Below are positions 1 through 12,730 of a stretch of 64,000 nucleotides of DNA, one piece after another. The notes under the pieces were generated by a model. It was not told the origin of the DNA and made no database searches. It saw only the letters and a program-made list of their open reading frames with translations. Origin of the DNA: Phycisphaerales bacterium. GTDB taxonomy: Bacteria > Planctomycetota > Phycisphaerae > Phycisphaerales > UBA1924. Where the stretch lies: NCBI GenBank assembly GCA_020831775.1, contig JAFIFZ010000079.1, positions 186,001-250,000 on the forward strand, read 5' to 3'. Each line of letters starts with the position of its first letter. Positions within the stretch are counted from its first letter, which is position 1. The translations under genes and the position numbers were made by a program.

Positions 1-549
1 GATGTCGGTCATGTTCGAGCGGCCGTTCGAGTTCGGGTTGAACTGGAAGCTGACGAACGAGCCGGTCAGCGGCTGGGCGTCGAAGAAGGGGGTGACATCG
101 GCACCGGCGAAGCTGCTGCCGCTGAAGGTCGCGTTCGCGAGCAGGCCGTCGATGAAGAACCCGCCGAAGCCGACGGCTTGGTTCACCTGGCCGATGCCCG
201 AAGCGATATCAGCGTTGAAGGTGTCGCCGGAGGCCACGATCGACAGGCTGCCGCCGGTGACTGCACCGTTGACCAGGTCGATCACTCCGGTGAAGGAGGA
301 GAGCTGGCCAGCGGCGATGTTCTGGGCCGAGCCGTCGATGAAAATGTCGACGAGTGAGCTGTTGGCGTTGGCGCTGAACGCGACACTGCCGGTGTGGTTG
401 GTGCCGCCGAACGGGCTGTTGTTGTTCGCGGCGTCACGGGCTTGCGCGGTCAGGGTGTTCACATCGAGCTGCAGCAGGCTCTGGGCCGAGGCATGGCCAG
501 CGGCAACAGCGAGTCCGGCAAACGCAGCGATCAGGGTCTTTGAAGCCAT
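1..549 (-). CDS. secreted protein of unknown function, 3' end outside the window
   Basis: The reading frame is open from an ATG at 549 to the window edge (183 codons seen) and has no stop, so the C-terminus is missing. A GGGAGG ribosome-binding site lies about 10 bases upstream. The N-terminus MASKTLIAAFAGLAVAAG followed by HASAQ is a clear signal peptide with an AxA-type cleavage site. The rest is rich in Asn, Ser, Gly, Ala and Phe with no Cys, typical of secreted beta-rich proteins of this group that end in an exosortase signal or a dockerin. That tail would lie beyond the edge, so the anchoring type cannot be decided. Function is not recognised. A plus-strand frame covering the same bases looks like a shadow, because only the minus frame has a signal peptide and a ribosome-binding site. 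Confidence 0.75.
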   Translation of the reverse strand, partial: MASKTLIAAFAGLAVAAGHASAQSLLQLDVNTLTAQARDAANNNSPFGGTNHTGSVAFSANANSSLVDIFIDGSAQNIAAGQLSSFTGVIDLVNGAVTGGSLSIVASGDTFNADIASGIGQVNQAVGFGGFFIDGLLANATFSGSSFAGADVTPFFDAQPLTGSFVSFQFNPNSNGRSNMTDI

Positions 550-880
550 CTTTGGGTTCCTCCCAGGAATCTCTCTCAAAAGGTCTCTCTCACTCCTGCG
601 GTTTCAATCGGGCGAGCCCCATGAGCGCTCCCCGGCCGATCATCCGCACGATCTCTCACCAGTAGTGTACAGCAAAATGACCGTCGTCTCACCCCCTTTG
701 ACAGTATTTTTGCTTCCAGACCTCTCGGTCTGATCTCTGTTGCGACGGCAACCCCTTCGATCCTATTATTATCGGGCCTACACGCCTTCCTACAGCCTTT
801 CTGATCGGCTTTTTGCGTGCACAACCTTCCCGACACCCTTGACCGCCACAAAGTTCATCCTTTGTAAGCACACAAACAAA
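550..880. other. intergenic region upstream of the secreted-protein gene
   Basis: No convincing gene is seen. The stretch should carry the promoter of the minus-strand gene starting at 549. A TACACT box (minus strand, near 668) could be a -10 element, but no good -35 box is present. A small perfect hairpin (CAGACC, 717-722; GGTCTG, 727-732) with a four-base loop lies further upstream. Short frames here have no signal peptide, ribosome-binding site or recognisable domain. Confidence 0.5.
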
Positions 881-908
881 GCCCCCGCAGACCGAGGTCC
901 GCGGGGGC
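881..908 (-). terminator. rho-independent terminator of nrdJ
   Basis: On the minus strand a long GC-rich stem (GCCCCCGCGGACC pairing with GGTCTGCGGGGGC, very short loop) is followed by TTTGTTTGTGTG. It lies about 70 bases past the nrdJ stop and is a classic intrinsic terminator. Confidence 0.85.
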
Positions 909-975
909 CGGAAGGCGTGGGTCAGGGCGGCGGCACGAAACCGAATCCCGCCCGACCCCTCGTGGTGGGCGGTCC

Positions 976-4479
<3,504 letters not shown>

Positions 4480-4502
4480 GATCGGCTCCAAGTCCTTGAA
4501 AA

Positions 4503-4671
4503 CGGCGCGTTCTTCTTGAACGCGCCGGTTGATCCGCTTGCCCGAGCACGGCTCACCGAGCCGCGCTTCCTGCTCTTTTGGCTGCACAGCATTCTGAGCT
4601 GTGCTTGCCTGCTTGGTGGCACATTTCAGAGCGCTGTGCCACTACTCCACCGTTCACGGGTCTCCGACCCG
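4503..4671 (-). promoter_or_regulatory. structured nrdJ leader: run of hairpins ending in an attenuator-like stem
   Basis: Four perfect or near-perfect inverted repeats follow each other in the nrdJ leader: CGGGTC/GACCCG (4657-4671), GTGGCACA/TGTGCCAC (4616-4642), GCACAGC/GCTGTGC (4584-4604) and GCACGGCTC/GAGCCGCGC (4546-4566, one mismatch). A fifth, CGGCGCGTTC/GAACGCGCCG (4503-4527, five-base loop), is followed on the minus strand by GTTTTC and lies 24 bases before the nrdJ ATG. This last stem resembles an intrinsic terminator within the leader, so attenuation or a ligand-sensing RNA is possible. The cobalamin-riboswitch consensus was not recognised by eye. The hairpins are seen; their role is inferred. 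Confidence 0.55.
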
Positions 4672-4740
4672 CGGCGTCCGTGCGTCGTCACCGGCTCTCC
4701 CGCGTCCGACCTGCGGAGTTCCTTGCCGGGCTGTCTGGAA

Positions 4741-4761
4741 GGCGCGGAGTCATCCCGCGCC
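4741..4761 (-). terminator. possible terminator after the small protein gene
   Basis: GGCGCGG (4741-4747) pairs with CCGCGCC (4755-4761) around a seven-base loop, 13 bases past the stop codon of the small minus-strand gene. The tail is only TTCC, so it may be a weak terminator or the first hairpin of the nrdJ leader. Confidence 0.4.
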
Positions 4762-4774
4762 CGACGCACCGCGT

Positions 4775-5044
4775 TTACGCCTGGCGGATGCTGGTGAAGG
4801 TCGCCTCGACCATCTGCTTGCCGCCCTCGCCCATCCCGTGATAGAACGCGCGGAGGAAGCCCATGGTGTTGGCGGCGGCGCCGTCGAACTGCCACTTGCA
4901 GTCGTCGAAGCTGCACCCGTTGACATGGGTGTCGCTCCCGCCGCTGTAGATCATCGTGCAACCCTTGAACTTGCAGTTCTCGTAGTTGTTGCCGTCAACA
5001 TTGAGGGTCTCGTTCTCGAATGTCTTCTCTTTAAACTCGGCCAT
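4775..5044 (-). CDS. small pentapeptide-like hypothetical protein
   Basis: This 89-aa protein begins MAEFKEKTFENETLNV and contains a short run resembling pentapeptide-repeat sequence (NCKFKGCTMIYSGG, then NGCSFDDCKWQF). Four Cys residues fall at regular turns, consistent with one or two coils of a beta-helix. A hydrophilic C-terminal half with the segment GFLRAFYHGMGEGG follows. There is no signal peptide or membrane segment, so it is probably cytoplasmic. It sits between dcd and nrdJ on the same strand with short gaps, which suggests co-transcription, but no function is recognised. Coding confidence rests on the clean start, the distinct composition and the hairpin just after the stop. Confidence 0.65.
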   Translation of the reverse strand: MAEFKEKTFENETLNVDGNNYENCKFKGCTMIYSGGSDTHVNGCSFDDCKWQFDGAAANTMGFLRAFYHGMGEGGKQMVEATFTSIRQA

Positions 5045-5120
5045 GATTCGCCTTTCTTGCTCTCAAACAACAGACAATCGACGCACCACGCCGCGGGCGG
5101 CGAGGCGTCGGTTTCGACTT

Positions 5121-5693
5121 TCAATCTACTTTCGGGAGCTCGAGCCCCGACTGGTCCTGGTACTTGCCCTTCTTGTCCGCGTAGCTCGTCTGGCAGACCT
5201 CGTCGGCCTTCAGGAAGACGAACTGGGCGATCCCCTCGTTGGCGTAGACGCGGGCGGGCAGGGGCGTGGTGTTGCTGATCTCCAGCGTCACCTTGCCCCG
5301 CCACTCGGGCTCCAGCGGCGTGACATTCACGATGATGCCGCAGCGGGCGTAGGTGCTCTTGCCGACACAGATCACCAGCACATCGCGGGGGACCTCGATG
5401 TACTCGACGGTCTCGCAGAGGGCGAAGGAGTTTGGGGGGATGACGACATGGTCCGAGCCCTGCTCGTCCGTGTCGATGTCGACCATGAGGTCGGGGGTGA
5501 ACTTCTTGGGGTCGACGACGGTGATGCCGCCGGTCCGGGGCGTGGGCGTGAAGATGCGGAACCGGGTTCCGACGCGGACGTCGTAGCCGTAGCTGGAGAC
5601 GCCATAGGAGATCTTGCCCGGGCGCTTCTGCGCCGGCTCGAAGGGCTCGATCCTGACGAGCTTCTGGATCTGGTGATCGGCGAGCACACCCAC
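5121..5693 (-). CDS. dcd: dCTP deaminase
   Basis: It converts dCTP to dUTP, the precursor of dUMP for thymidylate synthesis. The product is 190 aa, matching the usual length. The start is taken as GTG at 5693 because GGAGG lies six bases upstream and the protein then begins [13 protein letters not shown], matching the family N-terminus. Family features are [13 protein letters not shown] near residue 30, the [20 protein letters not shown] segment and [20 protein letters not shown], which holds the catalytic Glu. The C-terminus SGLELPKVD is close to the common GLELP ending. Which monofunctional or bifunctional subtype it is cannot be settled. It leads the minus-strand dcd, small gene, nrdJ cluster. 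Confidence 0.95.
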   Translation of the reverse strand: MGVLADHQIQKLVRIEPFEPAQKRPGKISYGVSSYGYDVRVGTRFRIFTPTPRTGGITVVDPKKFTPDLMVDIDTDEQGSDHVVIPPNSFALCETVEYIEVPRDVLVICVGKSTYARCGIIVNVTPLEPEWRGKVTLEISNTTPLPARVYANEGIAQFVFLKADEVCQTSYADKKGKYQDQSGLELPKVD

Positions 5694-5720
5694 GGCGAAC
5701 CTCCGGAGCACCTTCTCAGG

Positions 5721-5740
5721 CCTCCGCCCGTTGGCGGAGG
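5721..5740 (-). promoter_or_regulatory. hairpin in the dcd upstream region
   Basis: CCTCCGCC (5721-5728) and GGCGGAGG (5733-5740) form a perfect eight-base stem with a four-base loop, 28 bases upstream of the dcd GTG start and close to its ribosome-binding site. It could modulate translation or be a remnant terminator; no U-rich tail follows. Confidence 0.35.
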
Positions 5741-6466
5741 GACTTGGCACACCCGAACACGGGCGCACCGACATCGTCCGGCCCACGCGGGCCGACCCGA
5801 ACCTTCCGAACTACGAACGCCGGGAAGAAACACCGGCGCGACGGGCCCTCCGCACTCGGCCCAATGCCGGACGGAAGCCGCTTGCCGCGGCCGATCCGGA
5901 TCGGGCGAACACGCCTCTCGGCCTTCGCCAGCCCCGGACGGGCCGCAGGGGACAGAGTACCCACTACTGATCGTGCATGCAAGGCCTCAACAACGCAAAA
6001 TGATGTGGTTTGGGCGTGAAGATCATGTCGGTTGCCCGCAAGTCGGCCTGGCGCAAGGGTTTGCACGATCTCGGGACTGGACGCGCCGAAACTGCGCCCA
6101 GAACACCGCCCCGACCCCCAGTCACCGGACCCGGTGACTGGGCAAGCGGAGTAGTCTGCCCGATCCGGGCGGGCTCGTGAGCAAGCCGACACCAAGCGCC
6201 AGGAAAATCCCAACATGTTTGGAGTATAGACGGATTTTCCTCCGGCTCAAACCCCGATTTTTGGGGCGGAGCAGGCGAACACCCCATGGCCGCGGATCAT
6301 CTATAGAGAAGGATTCCGTCCCGATCGTGGCGTCGAAGCTGCAAGATCCCCGCAACCCCGTGTACACTCCCCGCGGACAAGGTCCTTTCGGGGCGGATGC
6401 GGGGCGAAGGGGAACGGGCTTGTCCACCCTCGGGCCCTGAATCGATCAGCGGAGGCAGCAGGCACG
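5741..6466. other. long intergenic region with two inverted repeats between divergent genes
   Basis: No gene is supported over these roughly 730 bases. They separate dcd (minus) from the FlgI-like gene (plus) and should hold both promoters. CCCAGTCACCGG (6117-6128) and CCGGTGACTGGG (6131-6142) are a perfect 12-base inverted repeat with a two-base centre and no U-tract on either strand, so it is more operator-like than terminator-like. GGAAAATCC (6202-6210) and GGATTTTCC (6232-6240) are a second perfect repeat, enclosing AACATGTT and a TATAGA box (6225-6230) that could be a -10 element. Known small RNAs (RNase P, tmRNA, SRP, 6S) were not recognised. Confidence 0.45.
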
Positions 6467-8500
6467 ATGTCCGGATCACGAAAGCTGTTTTTCCGCCGGG
6501 CGGGCGCGGGCTCGGCTCTGGCCGCGACTGTGTTCGGGCTGGCGCTGGTCGCCTTGCCCGGTTGCCGGAGCAACAGGCCCCCACCCCGGGCCCGGGATGT
6601 CACGCCGGTCATGCGCGATGTGCCCCCGGTGCTCCGCAACACCGTCGGCGCCCAGGCGACCCTCACGGGGATCGATCCCGTGCTGGTGACGGGGTATGGG
6701 TTCGTGGTCGGGCTGAAGGGGACGGGGGGCAAGCCGCTGCCCCCGGATGTGGCCGGAACGATGGAGCGCGAGATGGCGCTGCGTGAGGTCAGCCGCTCGC
6801 GTCCGCTCCAGGACACGGCGCTGGTGACCCCCGACGGGCAGGGCCTCACGCCGCGCGAGCTGCTGAACCATCCGAACACCGCGGTCGTTGTGGCTTACGC
6901 GAGGATCCCCCCGGGCCTGCCCGAGGGCGCGACCTTCGATGTCTTCGTGCAGGCGGTCAACGCCGACTCGCTGGAGGGCGGGCGGCTCTGGTCGACGGAC
7001 CTGCAGATCGGCCCGTCCGACCCGTTCGGCGGCTTCCGCGCCCGCGGGATCGGCTCGGCGCGCGGGGCGCTCTTTACCAACCCGTTCGTCGAGCCCGGCG
7101 ACGGCGAGGGGACCGCCCAGCTCACTACCGCCCGCATCCTCGACGGCGGCATCATCACCCAGCCCCTGCAGATGGAGATCGTGCTCGACAATCCGTCGCA
7201 CATCCGGGCCAGGGCGATCACCCAGGCGATCAACACCCGCTTCCCCCCCGGTCCGAGCGACCGCGGGCCGTCCGCGAGGGGCCGGTCGGACTCGGGCGTG
7301 GCACTGACGGTTCCCGCTGCGTACCGGAGCCGCCCGAGCGACTTCGTCCGCATGGTCCAGCACATGCCGATCGATGTGTCGATCCCCGAGGAGGAGCACG
7401 CGCGTCGGTTCGCCAGCGCGCTGCGGGCCGAGCCCGGGCTGGCCGAGGAGCTGCACTGGGCGATCCGCTCGCTGGGGCCCAAGGCGTACAACGAGCTGCG
7501 CAAGCTGTACGACTACCCGGAGCTGCGCGTGCGGATGGCCGCGCTGCGGGCGGGCGCCTCGCTTGAGGATCCGCTCGCGGTCGAACCGCTGATCGAGCTG
7601 GCAAGCGACCAGATCTCCGCCAGGCGCCAGGAGGCGGTCCGTCTCCTGGGCAAGGCGGCGATGGGCATCCGGGGCGACATGGCCCTCAGAAAGCTGCTGG
7701 ACGATTCGGATATCGCGCTGCGTGTGACGGCGTACGAATCGCTGGCCAAAAGGGCCGAACGCCAGCAGATGGATCGGCTGAAGGCCGACCGGTCGCGCCG
7801 GGGCAACCAGCTCGCCGCGGGCGGCAGCTCGATGTCGTTCGCCGAGATGGAGCTTCTGGCCCGCCTGTCGCTCTCGGGCAGCAGCACGCAGGGGGTGCGT
7901 CGCAAGCTCATCGCCCGGAAGTTCCTGCTCGACGAGGTGCCCTCTTCCAAGCCGCTGATCTATGTGACCCAGCAGGACGAGCCGCGGATGGCGATCTTCG
8001 GTGGGGATCTGCGTCTGCAGGCGCCGATGTTCGTCAGCGTCTGGTCCGACCGGCTGATGCTGGTTTCCGACAGCATGAGCGACCCGGTGCGTGTGTTTTA
8101 CCGCGACTACAGCACCCGCCAGGTGCAGACCCACGAGATCGGCGACTCGGTGACGGAACTGATCGAGCTCCTGGCCCACTCGCCCTCGCCCGAGGACCCA
8201 AGGCCCGGGCTAGGGCTCTCATACGCGGAAGTGATCGGCGTGCTGTACGCCGCGTGGACGCAGGACGCGATCGACGCAGAGTTCACGACCGAGCAGGACC
8301 GCCTGCTTGCGGAGCTGATCGAGGCGTCGCGGGCCGGGATCGTGCAGGACCGCCCCGAGCGTCCGGGCGAGGACCCCGAGTGGCCCTTCCCGGTGCCTTC
8401 TGTGCGTGACATCATGGAGCGTCAGGAGCGTGAGCCGTTCGTGCCGCAGATCGTCCCATTGGAGCCGGCCCCGGGCAGCCCCCGGGCGACGGGGAGATGA
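6467..8500 (+). CDS. FlgI (flagellar P-ring)-like lipoprotein with HEAT-like repeats
   Basis: The 677-aa product starts at an ATG with GGAGG 11 bases upstream. An Arg-rich signal sequence ends in LVALPGC (Cys33), a lipobox. Residues about 55-310 resemble flagellar P-ring protein FlgI: IDPVLVTGYGFVVGLKGTGG is the family's N-terminal signature, and later segments such as ATFDVFVQAVNADSLEGG, with stretches of the form GGxLxxTxL, follow the same plan. Residues about 345-430 are short Leu/Ala-rich helices (ELRVRMAALRAGASLEDPLA) resembling HEAT repeats, and a unique C-terminal domain of about 200 residues follows. No flagellar genes are nearby, so this is likely a FlgI homologue reused in another envelope structure, anchored to a membrane. 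The exact role is unknown. Confidence 0.75.
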   Translation: MSGSRKLFFRRAGAGSALAATVFGLALVALPGCRSNRPPPRARDVTPVMRDVPPVLRNTVGAQATLTGIDPVLVTGYGFVVGLKGTGGKPLPPDVAGTMEREMALREVSRSRPLQDTALVTPDGQGLTPRELLNHPNTAVVVAYARIPPGLPEGATFDVFVQAVNADSLEGGRLWSTDLQIGPSDPFGGFRARGIGSARGALFTNPFVEPGDGEGTAQLTTARILDGGIITQPLQMEIVLDNPSHIRARAITQAINTRFPPGPSDRGPSARGRSDSGVALTVPAAYRSRPSDFVRMVQHMPIDVSIPEEEHARRFASALRAEPGLAEELHWAIRSLGPKAYNELRKLYDYPELRVRMAALRAGASLEDPLAVEPLIELASDQISARRQEAVRLLGKAAMGIRGDMALRKLLDDSDIALRVTAYESLAKRAERQQMDRLKADRSRRGNQLAAGGSSMSFAEMELLARLSLSGSSTQGVRRKLIARKFLLDEVPSSKPLIYVTQQDEPRMAIFGGDLRLQAPMFVSVWSDRLMLVSDSMSDPVRVFYRDYSTRQVQTHEIGDSVTELIELLAHSPSPEDPRPGLGLSYAEVIGVLYAAWTQDAIDAEFTTEQDRLLAELIEASRAGIVQDRPERPGEDPEWPFPVPSVRDIMERQEREPFVPQIVPLEPAPGSPRATGR

Positions 8501-8639
8501 TGAGGGTGTCGGTATTGGCGACAGGGACCCCCCGCGGACCGATGTTTCGTAAGCTGCCTCCCGCCCCGGCGCTGGTCAGGACGACCGGCGGGGCCGGGCA
8601 CTAGTTTCGATCGAGCAGACGACAGGAGGTCAGGGCTCG

Positions 8640-11600
8640 ATGCGCCTCGCCAAACTTACGCTCAGCGGCTTCAAGTCCTTCGCGGACCGGACCGAGTTTC
8701 TCTTTGACGACGCCGTCACAGGCGTGGTCGGTCCCAATGGCTGCGGCAAGAGCAATATCGTCGACGCCATCAAGTGGGTGCTGGGCGAGCGGTCCAGCAA
8801 GAGCCTGCGCGGCAAGGAGATGATCGACGTCATCTTCGCCGGGTCCGCAGGCCGCAAGCCCGCCGGGATGGCCTCGGTCGTTCTGACCTTCGACAACCCG
8901 ATCCTCGAAAGGCCGATCACGCTCGACGCGGAGCCCGACGAGGCGCCCGAGGAGGCGCCTGTCGCGGAAATCGACGAGGGGGCGGAAGCCGAAGCCGGGC
9001 CGGGGGGGGCTGAAGAAGCAACCCACCTCAACGGCGAGGCGGACACGCCGGAGGGCGAGGCCCCCGACGCGACCGATGAGGAGGAACACGGCTCGGCGAG
9101 CCGTGCCACCCAAGACGAGGCCTCCGAAATCATCATCGAGCGTCCGAAGGTCCGGCGTCGCGGGCTGCCCGTCGACACCGACACCGTCGAGGTCGAGCGT
9201 CGGCTGTACCGCGACGGCAAGAGCCAGTACCTGATCAACGGCAAGCTCGCCCGCCTGAAGGACATCCGGGCGTTGTTCCTGGACACGGGCATCGGGGCCG
9301 ACGCCTACTCGATCATCGAGCAGGGCAAAGTCGATGCGATGCTGCTGGCCTCGCCGACGGAGCGTCGGTCGATCTTCGAGGAAGCCGCGGGGATCGCCCG
9401 GTACAAGCAGCAGCGGACCGAGTCGCTCCGGAAGCTCGAAAAGACCGAGCGGAACCTGGAGCAGACGCGCGAGCAGCTCTCGGCGACCGAGCGACGGCTG
9501 CGGATCGTCAAGGGGCAGGCGAGCAAGGCCCGCCGGTTCCAAGAACTCGATTCGGAGCTTCGCGCCTGGCGGACGGCGCTCGCTCTAGAGCAGTACGACG
9601 AGCTTCGCTCGCGGTTGGACGGGCTGACCTCGCGCCTCAGCGTGCTGCAGGTCGAGCGCGACGATGCGGCGGGCCTGGTCGACGAGCTCGAACAGGCCAA
9701 GCAGGAAGCCGAGCTCGCCCGGCAGGATGTGCTCTCCGCACAGCGACGGCTTGAGCAGGAGCGTTCAGAGGCTCGCCACGGGATCGAGACGGCGACCCAG
9801 CGTCGGGCGATGGCCGAACGCGGGCTGGCCGACCACCGGCGCCAGGCCGAGCTCGACGACGCCCGCCTGAAGGAACTCGGGGATCGCCTGGGCGAGCTCG
9901 AATCGGAGCTGGAAGACTGCCGCTCGCAGATCGCGGCCAAGGCCGAGGCGGTCGACGAGGCCGAGCGTGTGCTCGACGCGGCGTCGACTGAGCGGGCCGA
10001 AGCCGCCCAGCAGCTCGCCGGACGCAAGCAGGAACTGGACACCAAACGGTCGGGCGTCGCCCGGATCGAACGCGAGCGGACGCAGCTCCAGGCGTCGGCC
10101 GAGGGCGAGGCGAGGCGGATCGAATCGGTGCGCGAGCAGCGCGACCGTCTGGGCCAGCGCCTGAGCGAGATCGCCGGCGAGCGCGAGAAGCTCGACGCCG
10201 CGGCGAACGAGAAGGAAGAGGGCGTCGCGTCGATCGAGGCCGAGGCGGCACGGCTCGACGCCGACGCCAAGAGCAAGAGCGAGACGATCTCGCGCGTCGC
10301 GGCCGACCGGGGCCAGCTCGCCGAGCAGGTCGCCGAGCTCGAGCAGCGCCACATCCGGCTGGACTCACGCCGTCAGACGCTGCAGGAAATGGTCGAGTCT
10401 CGCGAGGGCTTCGGCGACGCGGTGCGCGAGGTGCTCAAGCGCCGCGAGGCCGGCGAGGACGCCTTCGGCGGTGTGATCGCCCCGCTGACGGACCTGATCG
10501 AGGCGGACGCCGAACACGCGGCGCTGCTCGAAGCGGCCTTGGGGCCGATGCTCCAGGCGCTCGTCGTGCCTTCGCTGGACGACCTGCCCCCGCCCGAGGC
10601 GTTGGCCTCGTTGCAGGGTCGCGTGGTGTTTCTCTCGCTGCGCGGCGGCGCGGGACGACTGGACATCGACCCGGCCCTACGCCCGCGGGTGATCGCCATG
10701 CGCGAACGCGTACACGGCGTCGAGACCGGCCGAGGTGTCGAGGCGGGCGCGATTGATTCGCTGCTAGACCGATTGCTGGGACGCTCGTTCGGTGTGCAGG
10801 ATCTGGACACGGCGCTGCTGCTGGGCGCTGGGCCGATGCCCGGCTGCCGCTTTGTGACCGCCGACGGCGTCGTGGTCGAGCCCGACGGACGCGTGATCGC
10901 CGGGCCAACATCGGGCGAGGACGGTGCGGGCGGCCTGCTGCAACGGCGCAGCGAGCTTGCGGCGCTGGAAGAAGAACTCTCCGGCGTTGGCACGGCGCTG
11001 GTCGCCCAGCGCGAGGCTTTGGAGGGTGTTGACGAGCAAGCCGCGGCTCTCTCGCGCGAGGAAACTTCGCTCCGCCAGCGTCTGGCCGACCGCCAGCGTG
11101 CATTGGTCAGCGAACGCCACGCGCTCGACCGTGTGCGGACTGATCTTGAGCGTCTCGCCCGCGAATCGCAGCGGCTGGAGAACGAGCGCGACGGGCACGA
11201 AAGCCGCCTGTCGACGCTGGAGGGCGAGCGGGCCGGGCTGATCGAGCGGGCGCAGAAGCTCGCGGGGCTGCTGGAAGACGAGTCCGCGGCCCTGGCGGAG
11301 ATGGAGAAGGAGGCCGAACGCTTCCTCGCCCGCGTCGAGCAGGCCGGCGAGCAGGCGACGGCGGCGAAGGTCGAGCTGAGCAAGCTTTCTGAACAGTTGA
11401 CCGCTGCGCGTCGCGAGCAGGGCGGGATCCAGCTCGCGCTCGACCAGGCGCGGCGCCAGCGCGAGCAGCTCCAGAGCCACGCCGCCGAGGCCCGCGAGCG
11501 CACGCTGGAGAACGAACGGATCATCGCCGAGGCTTCAGAGCGGATCGAGGCGTGCACGGCGCAGCAGGCCGAAGCCGCGGCGGCGCTGGAAGAAGTCAAC

Positions 11601-12704
11601 GCCTCGCTGGCGGAAGCGGACGAGCGGTCGCGCTCGATCGGCGAGCGCCTGCACGGCGCCCGCGAGCAAGCCCATCGCCTCGACCGCGACTGGCAGAGCC
11701 TCGAAATCTCCCGGCGAGAGGTCGAGGTCAAGCGTGAGACGCTCGAAGAGCGGGCGGTCGAGGAAGACCGCCTCGACCTGCCGCTGGAGCACGCGGCGTT
11801 CAAGGCGATGATCGCCTCCGGCGGCGTTGCGAGGATCGATCAGGACGAGGCGTCCAAGACGATCGCCGAGCTGCGCAAGGACATCCGCTCCTTGGGCAAT
11901 GTGAACCTCGACTCGATCGCCGAGGAGGCGTCGCTGGAGGAACGCAACGAGGACCTCATCCGCCAGGTCGCCGACCTCGACGAGGCCCGCGAGAAGCTGA
12001 CGGCGCTGATCGGGCGGCTGAACATCGTCTGCCGCGACCGCTTCGGCGAGGCGTTCGAGCGCATCAAGAACGAGTTCGGCGGTCCGAACGGGATGTTCCG
12101 CAAGCTCTTCGGCGGCGGGCGTGCCGAGGTGCGCCTGATGCCGCTGGTGAAAGAAGTCGACGGCGAGAAGGTGCAGACCGACGAGTACGACCTGCTCGAG
12201 AGCGGCATCGAAGTCATCGCCAAGCCCCCGGGCAAGGAGCCTCGCTCGATCAGCCAGCTCTCTGGCGGCGAGAAGACGATGACGGCGGTGGCGCTCTTGC
12301 TGTCGATCTTCCGCTCGCGTCCGAGCTGCTTCTGCGTGCTCGACGAGGTCGACGCGGCGCTGGACGACTCCAATGTCGAGCGTTTCGGTCGCGTGGTGCG
12401 TCAGTTCACCGACCGCTCGCACTTCATCGTCATCACGCACAACAAGCGGACGATGACCATCGCAGACCGGCTCTTCGGCGTGACGATGCAGGAGCGCGGC
12501 GTCTCGACCCGCGTCAGCGTCCGCTTCGAGCAGGTGGGCGAGGACGGCGAGATCAACGCCAAAGCCGCACGCAAGGCCGAGCAGCAGACCCCCGAGCCGG
12601 CCTCCAAGCCCGAGCCGAAGCCTGAATCGAAGCCGAGCTCACGCCTGCGCGAAGCGCTGGCTGGAATGCGGGAGAGCTCGCCGGTCGAGGTCGGGCGGGA
12701 GTGA
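8640..12704 (+). CDS. smc: chromosome segregation protein SMC
   Basis: SMC is the ATPase core of the bacterial condensin complex, which compacts and segregates chromosomes. The product is 1354 aa, longer than the usual roughly 1180. A GGAGG site precedes the ATG. The N-terminal head has Walker [10 protein letters not shown] (residues 31-39). A strongly acidic, low-complexity insertion (about residues 97-165, Glu/Ala/Asp-rich) splits the head before [19 protein letters not shown]. Long Glu/Arg/Ala/Leu coiled coils flank a hinge at about 585-745. The C-terminal head has the signature LSGGEK (about residue 1204) and Walker [11 protein letters not shown] (about 1233). A Pro/Glu/Lys-rich tail follows. 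ScpA and ScpB are not in the window. Confidence 0.96.
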   Translation: MRLAKLTLSGFKSFADRTEFLFDDAVTGVVGPNGCGKSNIVDAIKWVLGERSSKSLRGKEMIDVIFAGSAGRKPAGMASVVLTFDNPILERPITLDAEPDEAPEEAPVAEIDEGAEAEAGPGGAEEATHLNGEADTPEGEAPDATDEEEHGSASRATQDEASEIIIERPKVRRRGLPVDTDTVEVERRLYRDGKSQYLINGKLARLKDIRALFLDTGIGADAYSIIEQGKVDAMLLASPTERRSIFEEAAGIARYKQQRTESLRKLEKTERNLEQTREQLSATERRLRIVKGQASKARRFQELDSELRAWRTALALEQYDELRSRLDGLTSRLSVLQVERDDAAGLVDELEQAKQEAELARQDVLSAQRRLEQERSEARHGIETATQRRAMAERGLADHRRQAELDDARLKELGDRLGELESELEDCRSQIAAKAEAVDEAERVLDAASTERAEAAQQLAGRKQELDTKRSGVARIERERTQLQASAEGEARRIESVREQRDRLGQRLSEIAGEREKLDAAANEKEEGVASIEAEAARLDADAKSKSETISRVAADRGQLAEQVAELEQRHIRLDSRRQTLQEMVESREGFGDAVREVLKRREAGEDAFGGVIAPLTDLIEADAEHAALLEAALGPMLQALVVPSLDDLPPPEALASLQGRVVFLSLRGGAGRLDIDPALRPRVIAMRERVHGVETGRGVEAGAIDSLLDRLLGRSFGVQDLDTALLLGAGPMPGCRFVTADGVVVEPDGRVIAGPTSGEDGAGGLLQRRSELAALEEELSGVGTALVAQREALEGVDEQAAALSREETSLRQRLADRQRALVSERHALDRVRTDLERLARESQRLENERDGHESRLSTLEGERAGLIERAQKLAGLLEDESAALAEMEKEAERFLARVEQAGEQATAAKVELSKLSEQLTAARREQGGIQLALDQARRQREQLQSHAAEARERTLENERIIAEASERIEACTAQQAEAAAALEEVNASLAEADERSRSIGERLHGAREQAHRLDRDWQSLEISRREVEVKRETLEERAVEEDRLDLPLEHAAFKAMIASGGVARIDQDEASKTIAELRKDIRSLGNVNLDSIAEEASLEERNEDLIRQVADLDEAREKLTALIGRLNIVCRDRFGEAFERIKNEFGGPNGMFRKLFGGGRAEVRLMPLVKEVDGEKVQTDEYDLLESGIEVIAKPPGKEPRSISQLSGGEKTMTAVALLLSIFRSRPSCFCVLDEVDAALDDSNVERFGRVVRQFTDRSHFIVITHNKRTMTIADRLFGVTMQERGVSTRVSVRFEQVGEDGEINAKAARKAEQQTPEPASKPEPKPESKPSSRLREALAGMRESSPVEVGRE

Positions 12705-12730
12705 TCGGCACAGGCTGCTGAACACTCGGC

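Noticed and set aside
4480-4740. Cobalamin riboswitch for nrdJ
   Set aside because: Considered because the enzyme needs B12, but the B12-box and kissing-loop consensus were not recognised. Reported only as an unnamed structured leader.
6476-8179. 567-aa minus-strand frame opposite the FlgI-like gene
   Set aside because: The plus frame has a lipobox and the FlgI signature; the minus frame is a low-complexity shadow.
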